In this document: positions 56,844 to 64,000 of the stretch, one piece after another
Layout of the letters: every line of letters starts with the position of its first letter
Position numbering within the stretch: the stretch's first letter is position 1
Origin: Caenorhabditis remanei
Taxonomy: Eukaryota > Nematoda > Chromadorea > Rhabditida > Rhabditidae
Assembly (NCBI RefSeq): GCF_010183535.1
Contig: NC_071331.1
Span: 6,510,001-6,574,000, forward strand
Reading direction: 5' to 3'
Length of the DNA: 64,000 nucleotides
Notes under the pieces: model-generated
What the model was told of the DNA's origin: nothing
What the model saw: only the letters and a program-made list of their open reading frames with translations
Databases searched by the model: none
Made by a program: the position numbers and the translations under genes

Positions 56844-58059
56844 CTAGGGAATGACTTACACATAGGTTGGAGATACACAACATGACCTATATCGCTGGAA
56901 AGCTGACGTTTTCCTGATTCCGAATCTATATTCAGTTTTTGCAGTGGCCCTCCCAGTTTTGAGAAATTCGGCTTCGAAGTTTGGGTAAATTTTAGTGCTG
57001 AAACTCAAGTTGTCAACCCGCGTGTTGCCCTAACGCGTAAATCCATTCGGAGGTTAGTTAAATCAGCGATTGAATGGTCGAGGTGGTTACAGGTGTGGTA
57101 GTAGATGGACACTCTGTGGATCGACTCCTTGCTCTTTTTCCTGTTTTTTTACTTTTTTGCAATCCTCGTTTTTAGGTCCCATGGTCATTACAATGTGTCA
57201 GAATTCGGTTTTTGAAGCTTTTCGAGTCAATATTGACTTCCTGCGACGTTTTAAGAAAAAACAATTTTTTCAAGAAATTCAACTTTTCTGTGACCATGGT
57301 GGGCAGTTGGAATTTTTTTTTGAAACAATTTTGAAAAAAAATTTTTTGTTAAAAGTTAGAAAAACAATAGAAAATGCGTTTTGATATTAGATTCCAACAT
57401 GTTTACATGATAGAGATCTTCACTACGATTTTAACTTCGAATCACCGCATAAGAAGCAGAGTAATTGCTTCAAAAAAGTATATACCAGAGTAACAAGACA
57501 AGTAAACTTTGGAAAAAATAATTTTTATACCTTGCTATAACATTTTCTATTGTTTTTCTAACTTTTAACAAAAATTGTTTCAAAAAAAAATTCCAACTGC
57601 CCACCATGGTCACAGAAAAGTTGAATTTCTTGAAAAAATTGTTTTTTCTTAAAACGTCGCAGGAAGTCAATATTGACTCGAAAAGCTTCAAAAACCGAAT
57701 TCTGACACATTGTAATGACCATGGGACCTAAAAACGAGGATTGCAAAAAAGTAAAAAAACAGGAAAAAAAGCAAGGAGTCGATCCACAGAGTGTCCATCT
57801 ACTACCACACCTGTAACCCCCTCGACCATTCAATCGCTGATTTAACTAACCTCCGAATGGATTTACGCGTTAGGGCAACACGCGGGTTGACAACTTGAGT
57901 TTCAGCACTAAAATTTACCCAAACTTCGAAGCCGAATTTCTCAAAACTGGGAGGGCCGCTGCAAAAACTGAATATAGATTCGGAATCAGGAAAACGTCAG
58001 CTTTCCAGCGATATAGGTCATGTTGTGTATCTCCAACCTATGTGTAAGTCATTCCCTAG
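56844..58059. mobile_element. 1.2-kb foldback transposon with 3-bp TSD
   Basis: Begins CTAGGGAATGACTTACACAT and ends with its reverse complement. Arms of ~530 bp (56844-57379 and 57537-58059) are near-identical. TCA flanks both sides (56841-56843 and 58060-58062), consistent with a 3-bp target duplication. ORFs beginning MNGRGGYRCGSRWTLCGSTP appear on both strands because of symmetry and are not genes. A PIF/Harbinger-type origin is possible from the TSD length, not proven. Confidence 0.87.
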
Positions 58060-58398
58060 TCAGAGAGGACCTCCCGGATGGTCGAAAATTCTTTTGGAAG
58101 TCGGATACTTCCTCTCGATCTGTCCACTTGCAAAAAATTGGTGAGAATACTTGTTACCACGTTTTGAAAAAAAAACATTATGCTTTTTTAGAACTGGTGC
58201 TATGCCGCATTTGCCGTACCACCTTCAAGACCCAATGTTCGATCAAATACTTTAAGCATGGCTTGCTCTGGTTCAAAAGAGATTCCGAAAAGCAATAATT
58301 GATTTTCAACCTCGATCATTTTTATATTAACTGGAAAAACAACAGAAAATGACAAAAAAATATTAAGAATGACTAGAGGGATAGCAAGTGGTGCGGGT

Positions 58399-58543
58399 CA
58401 GGGATGTGCGGAACGGAAATCGGAAATTCCGAAATTTCCGAAATTTCCGACTTTTTCCAGAACCTTTTTCCGTCGGAAAATTTCTTAAATGTTTTTTCGG
58501 AAATTTCCGAAATTTCCGAAATTTTCATTTCCGCACATCCCTG
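58399..58543. mobile_element. Small hAT MITE (145 bp) with 8-bp TSD
   Basis: TIR CAGGGATGTGCGGAA / TTCCGCACATCCCTG, with an internal run of GGAAATTTCCGAAATTTCCG-type palindromes. GTGCGGGT is duplicated exactly at 58391-58398 and 58544-58551. TIR start CAGGGATG and 8-bp TSD are typical of hAT. Confidence 0.93.
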
Positions 58544-58551
58544 GTGCGGGT

Positions 58552-59478
58552 GACTGTGATGTTTCTAAAATTTTCAGTTTTGAGATAAGTTTTTGAATAA
58601 GTAAGCTTTTGAGCGGAACTTACGTTTTTCGTGTTACAAAAGTTTTTTTTGTGATTTTCCACAAAAATGTGAAGATATTTCAAGGAAAATAAGCCTTTGT
58701 AGCGGAATTGTATCGATTTTTGGTCTGTTCAGTTTTGGGGCATTAAAATATTAAGCAAAAAAACTGGGAAATGAGCCTCCTTCTTCTTCAAACGAAAGGC
58801 AAAGGAACAGGCAGCCAACATTGAAAACGAAGAAGAAGAACACTTTCGGGAGAGAAAAAAGTTCAAAATGCTAAAAACATGAAACAGTATAAAAAAGTGT
58901 GAAAACGAGTTAGGTATACACCAGCAGGCTAAAAAGCCAATAGATTTTTGAAATAAAAACAACTGTTTCACAAAATTGTGAAAAAGTGAAAATTTTGAGA
59001 AGATTTTATTTGATAGATATGAATTTCTTCTTTATCAAAAAGTATACAAACTGAAGTTAACATACATACATCGTACTTCCTAAATAATTTTATTATAATT
59101 TGCCAGGAGTCTCTTTGTCAGGTTTCAATTTATGTATTTTCTGTTTTGTATATCCTATTTCCATCCATTTCCAATGTCGTTTTCAATTCCAACTCATTTG
59201 CTTGTAGAAGTTTCTTATTTGCTTGAAGAAGTTTTACGTTTCACTTTTGATACAAGCACACTCATCATTAAAAAACAGCGAGGTGTAACAATCTAAGGGA
59301 AACATGTACTTTCAGCATCTCTCCAATTCCTCTAGGATACATAAAATTTAAGATCTGAAACAGAAAAAAAACTAACGAAAATGTAGCTTTAACCATTTTC
59401 CCACTGTTCCACTTGCATTTCTTACTTCAATGAAATTACTATTTAGCAATACTTCTACGAGGATTTCTATTTTTTCAG
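58552..59478. other. Intergenic, nothing recognised
   Basis: AT-rich; no gene or clear repeat. Confidence 0.5.
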
Positions 59479-59671
59479 ACAGCGGAATTCCATCAGCTCC
59501 TGGTGTCCCGGATGTCGGCGGCGCTGGTATCGGAGAGGTTACTGTAGTTTGGAGTGCACCACTTCAGAAGAATGGAAAAGAGATTCGAGGATATTTGAGA
59601 GAGAGAGTTACCAGATGGAGAATGGGAAGATATGGGTGTGGATCAGTTGATTAAGGACACCAGTTGTGGAG
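59479..59671 (+). pseudogene. Isolated fibronectin type III exon with a frameshift
   Basis: Flanked by a good acceptor (TTTTTTCAG) and donor (GTGAGG). The first frame reads SAPGVPDVGGAG, then EVTVVWSAPLQKNGKEIRGY, the A/B strands and VxW..P...G..I.GY core of an FN3 domain as in titin/twitchin-type muscle proteins. The continuation DGEWEDMGVDQLIKDTSC, typical of the later part, lies one frame over. The shift falls in the (GA)n run TTGAGAGAGAGAG, a slippage-prone site. No neighbouring exons of such a protein were found, so this looks like a duplicated orphan exon. Confidence 0.65.
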
Positions 59672-62600
59672 GTGAGGAAATTTTTTAGAACCGATTTGGT
59701 AGAGTTAACGAAACCGAGTTTCAAAAATTCTAATTACGAAATAGTTGTAACCGGAGAAAAAGTTTGAAAATCACGATTTCAGACATCAGTTTCAAACATC
59801 TAATCTCTTCCAGTAAAATGTTTAATTTGTGACTCACTATAGCGCGAATAGAAATTCAAAACTTGACAAAACAGTGAAAATGAGATTCGAGTCAACCTTC
59901 AGAGGGGAATCTTTTTGGGAAAGTAAGATAATGATAGGGATATCTACTGGTATAAACATTGCTATGGTTTTCTAATCACGACTCATTGAAACAGAAAATA
60001 GTATCTTGATGGTGCATTTCAAAATAAAATCTCAAAAATTCAAAAAAAAAGTATGTTTCAGATTGCTTCGGGTAAAAAATGAGTCTTCCAATGAACGGAT
60101 TTAAGCGAAAAAAACTAAATTTTAGTTATTAGCTTATCAATTTATTTCAACTGTAGTTTAAAATGGAAAAAATGGTGAAGTGGTATGTTGGAGTACAGAA
60201 CATAGATGGAACAGGATATGCGAATTGACAAGTTCGATAGTAGAGGAGTATTCTGAATCATATGCTTCAATCTGAAAACTATCTCTAGAAACCGGTTTTT
60301 TTTCTCTTCAAAACACTTTGTTTTCAATCACTCACATCAGTATCTCACACCAAAAAGGATACCAGAGTAACATTAGTTACATAAATGTTATCTTTTAACA
60401 TACAAAGTTGAAACATTATTTTTAGCGTGTGTTTTGATAGTGATGATTCGAAGGAAAACAAAATATATCATAGTTTGTTTTTTGTAGAAACTGTTTCAAG
60501 AGCACTGTTTCAGTGGTTTTTGATCCACTTTCCTGGTGCTCTCGATTTAAGCTATGTCTGTCCGAAAAATCCTAAATTGAATTGCTCATTTTGAGTTTGC
60601 AGTTTCGTGAAATTCATGAAAACGAAATTATATTTTTCTCTGAATTAGCAAATTCTTTACGATGTCTAATACCAATATTATGTTGTGCAGATATTTTGAC
60701 CATAAAAGTGCTTGGCAAAAGCTAAAACGATACATCAACATCATAAAACAGGAACACTTTTGATTCGTGCTATTTTTATTAGTGCACTGTTTCATTTTGT
60801 TATTACCAAAAAAAGATTTTTCATATTCCAGAATTACTCTCGAGTCCTTAACAATCAGTATTAAAATCAGGTTATTTTCCGAAGCAAAGCTAAATACAAC
60901 AGAAAAAGCAAAAATATAAAAATTTTCAGTTTCAGATTCGTTTTTTTTTTAGTCTGGTGCAATTGTTAAAATGTTTCCATTTGGGTTTCCGTTTGATTAC
61001 TACAAAATGAGCACATTATTTAGCTTGATAATGTTCATTTATCAGGCAATAAACCAACTAATTATTATTCCAATTAGACTAACCAATTTTACTTTTTTCT
61101 TTTCTTTCTTCAAGGGGCAACAGAAAACGTTTCGGACGAAACGCTTTTTCGGTGGTTTTCAAAAAAATTTCGATTCTTCGGTAAGAAATTCTGGAAAAAA
61201 AAAGTTTTTCGAACAATTTTCGGAAAAGTTTTCTCTCATAGCGCATACATCCAGTAGTACTCTTTAACGTTATAACGGAATATCATACTGATGAAACAGA
61301 AGAAAAAGTTTTGACGTGGCCGATTGGTAATTCAAATTTTTTGGAATTACAGTTTTGAGGAGCGACAAAAAGCCCGTGATTTCGAATCAAACCCGGTTAC
61401 AGGTAATGTACTACAAAAATACAAACTTGACGCTGAATTTCAAAATCCAGAAATGTAAGACTGCATATTAGAACTTCAGCCTTTGAGTTTCAATTGCAGT
61501 TTCGTTCCGACGATATTCAGAATTATTTTAGAGCATTAGATAATCATAGAATGAAAAGAAATGTCAACAAGCGTCAACAAATCTACTTTGAAAATCGAAA
61601 ATGGCACTTCCTCTAAAATTCATATAATGACAAATCACTGAGTTTATCCGTTTCCTGAAACTGATAGAGAGAGCAGTACTTGTTTATTCATAAGTGTTGA
61701 TCCTTCTAGCTCAGAGTAAAATTACTGCAAAAATAAGACACCGGCCGGAAATCTTAAACACTTTACAAAAAACTCTTCAAAACAGTTTATCAGTGTTACT
61801 TTTTAGACAACTGATTTGACTAGCAGATGAAGCTAATGTGGAATTGGAAACCTGAAAATGTAGATTAACTTCTAAGAAATCTGTAACAGTGGTTTGCCTT
61901 CGAAATATCACCATTGAAATCACGGTCTAGAGGACGATAGAAAAGGATTTACATAGCTAAGGCACTAATTTTTACATTCATTATGAAAATAGAACACTCT
62001 GAAACTGTTTCACAGTACTTACTTACATTGGAAAAAAAATCATATATTGGTCTCACTTCATAAAATTACTTTCTTAATTTCATCACCTTTCAAAGTATTT
62101 GACAAGCAATACACAACTTTTTTTAAACAACGTCATCTTCCTTTTCATCTACAGTGACAATTTTTTGCAACCATCATCCTCGCTTCTTCTCTCTTCATCA
62201 CCTTCCGAACAGATATGTGTCACCAACGTCTTTTCTTTTCCCCTTTTCGAATTGTGTTGGTTAGACATCTCTCCCCCCTTTGTGTGTGGGTTCATAATGT
62301 GTGTAATCTATGGAGAAATGGGGGGAAGAGTAGTAGTAGAAGGATTATAAGAAATTGGTCAGGTGGTGTGAAAAAAACATAGTGAGAATAAATGCGAAAG
62401 TAACAAGGAATGATTTTTGAAAGTGTAAACATACATTCAAGCAATATTTGAAGCGGTTAAAAGAATAACACAATGAAATTCTGTTTCAAAGGTTTGTCTT
62501 TTTTTTTCAAGAAAAAAAACTACGTTATTTGAGCTCCTGCAACAACTAACTATTATCTAACTAATTGCGCGTCAGCATTGTAAGAAAGTATTGTCTTTAA

Positions 62601-63220
62601 ACTGAAAAAGAGATACCTACCGATAATTATTTCTGATGAACACGGTGAATTATTTATGCATGGTTAGAAACAGAGTGCTAAACAAAAAGATAGCATATTT
62701 TGCAGTTTCAGATGCCCGACTTTGAAAGTGTATTAAGATATGACTATTACGGACTCGTGCTGATTGAATGTTAAAAACTAATCTACATAATTTATAACGT
62801 GTCTTTGAGCTTTGCAGGCCTGAAAATAACTGCAAACCATTTTTTCTGCTTCAAGACCATTTCGAACAAAATTAGATGCGCTTTTATCACCCTCTGGCAA
62901 GAATTCGCGAACCGATAATAATTGACAAGTAGTTATGATTTTTGTGGAGCGTGTAGATCAAAAGTAGTGCTATATTTTTTAGTTGACCGTTTTCTTGTAG
63001 GAGCGTTCCCCAAAGAGTCTCACTTCTCACTTCAGATGGATAGCTCGAAAATCTTAAATTGGCGGGAGAAATTATTTATCACTACATAACTTTTCAGGGG
63101 ATACAAAAAAGTGGGTACTTTAAAAATTAATCACTACTTGTGATTTATATGCTCCACAAATATTTACTGATTCTTATAGGAGACAACTACTGTGTTACCT
63201 CCTGCATTTATTCGGTGTAT
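59672..63220. other. Intergenic AT-rich DNA, nothing recognised
   Basis: No gene, RNA or clear transposon. A TTTTCGG-rich patch lies near 61120-61240, like those at 6060-6440 and 45700-46080. Confidence 0.5.
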
Positions 63221-63221
63221 T

Positions 63222-63438
63222 ACACTGCGGGACATAAATATGGAGCCACTTTAATTTTGAATTTTTTTGGAAAAATTTTGTCGTTTTCAAAAATTCTTTG
63301 AATGCCAATAATGTACTTTCCTGGTCTCAAAAACGATACACTTGTGGAAGTTTTGAAAGATTTTGGTTTTTTGAAAGTTTTGAAAAAAGTGTGAAAACAG
63401 GCTTATTTCTATGGGACATAAATATGGAGCCACCCATG
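63222..63438. repeat. Transposon end with direct repeats (Tc1/mariner-like)
   Basis: GGGACATAAATATGGAGCCAC occurs at about 63230 and again at about 63414 in the same orientation, the first preceded by TTACACTGC. Such paired direct repeats inside one terminus resemble IR/DR ends of Tc1-type elements. No inverted partner is visible in the window. Confidence 0.4.
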
Positions 63439-64000
63439 AAAAAAGGAAAAACCGCGAAAATCGTTGTCTGAAAACATTGAAATCGTACTCTCCGTCTAAA
63501 AATGAGTTGTTTAAAGATATTTCTCTAATAATTTTAGTGAAAACTTTTGAGAAATACCAGAATTTCGGGGAATTTTCGAGCCTTTTTGTTTTTTGTCTAT
63601 ATTTTGAGAACAAGCCATCTCTAGCAAGCTGTTTTAGTTATAATCTAATTAAACAATTTTGATTGTTAGTTTAAAATTGTTTTTGTAGAGACATTGACCA
63701 TTTTGTAGAACTTACGTGACTTCAAATTCAAAGAATGAGTCATATTTCGAAATTGAGGCTACATTTTAGCTCATATTCTCCGAACTTCACCTTTTCAACT
63801 AATTTTTTTGTAGATTAAAACAAAGTCTGGTTGTTTGTTTCAGTTGTCAACATCCTAAATTAATTTACTGGTCTCTAGACTGCCGAAAAAAGTGTCCACG
63901 TGAATTTTCATTCATTAGTAAAAAGGTGCAATCTATAAGTTGGTGGAAACTGTCGCAACGGCTAGAAAAATTTTTAGAATGAGAAGCAATACGCACAAAA
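63439..64000. other. Intergenic, nothing recognised
   Basis: AT-rich to the window edge; no gene. Confidence 0.45.

Noticed and set aside
57070..57833. Paired ORFs starting MNGRGGYRCG
   Set aside because: Mirror images within the 1.2-kb foldback; end in low-complexity Phe-rich sequence.
1..64000. Apparent abundance of GTTTCA/TGAAAC hexamers across intergenic DNA
   Set aside because: Conspicuous by eye, but I could not count it against base composition; a hexamer enrichment test genome-wide would be needed before claiming it.

Overview
The window is nematode nuclear DNA, almost certainly from a Caenorhabditis species other than C. elegans. Introns are short (44-60 bp) with TTTCAG/TTTNCAG acceptors, intergenic DNA is AT-rich, and the genes belong to nematode families: a C-type lectin pair, a secreted C6 (DUF281-like) protein and an ELM2/SANT-type chromatin protein. 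Most six-frame ORFs here are chance; the real genes had to be assembled by hand from exons. All gene models are read from the sequence and have no transcript support.

Layout. 1-3.8 kb: gene-poor, with a 531-bp non-autonomous Helitron. 3.8-7.0 kb: two tandem C-type lectin modules, the second without its own signal-peptide exon. 7.0-9.4 kb: mostly empty, with a GC-rich patch, a degraded ORF and a LINE 3' tail. 9.4-12.8 kb: a divergent actin-like gene with one in-frame stop and a 1.2-kb foldback element in intron 1. 12.9-15.2 kb: tandem ~0.6-kb 3'-flank units, one split by a 5'-truncated CR1-like LINE flanked by ~125-bp direct repeats. 15.2-17.7 kb: a five-exon minus-strand gene (ELM2-SANT-GATA-like finger), copy 1. 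17.7-22.5 kb: its 5' flank, carrying an actin exon relic and a 2.33-kb Helitron with a nested MITE. 22.5-33.1 kb: about 59 copies of a 180-bp satellite ending in a 100-N gap. 33.2-38.9 kb: segmental copy 2, whose ELM2 gene loses its 3' exons in the gap. 38.9-41.0 kb: minisatellites and repeat mosaic. 41.0-48.4 kb: segmental copy 3 with an intact ELM2 gene. 48.6-49.7 kb: an eight-exon two-domain C6 secreted protein. 50.6-53.7 kb: two inverted, near-identical genes for a 101-residue cysteine-rich secreted protein sharing a conserved promoter. 54-64 kb: foldback transposons (mariner-like, a 1.2-kb element, a small hAT MITE), an isolated frameshifted FN3 exon and otherwise featureless AT-rich DNA.

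The main theme is a segmental duplication cluster built around an ELM2-type gene and reshaped by transposons. Paralogous copies supply empty sites that date and delimit the insertions (Helitron, hAT-like MITEs, minisatellite insert). The most testable new ideas are: a lectin locus that may splice one signal exon to either of two CTLD cassettes; a long satellite in which many units carry a palindromic AGGTCA-TT-TGACCT nuclear-receptor-like site; a transposon family defined by matching 8-bp target duplications; and the paired secreted cysteine-rich genes with a shared promoter module.
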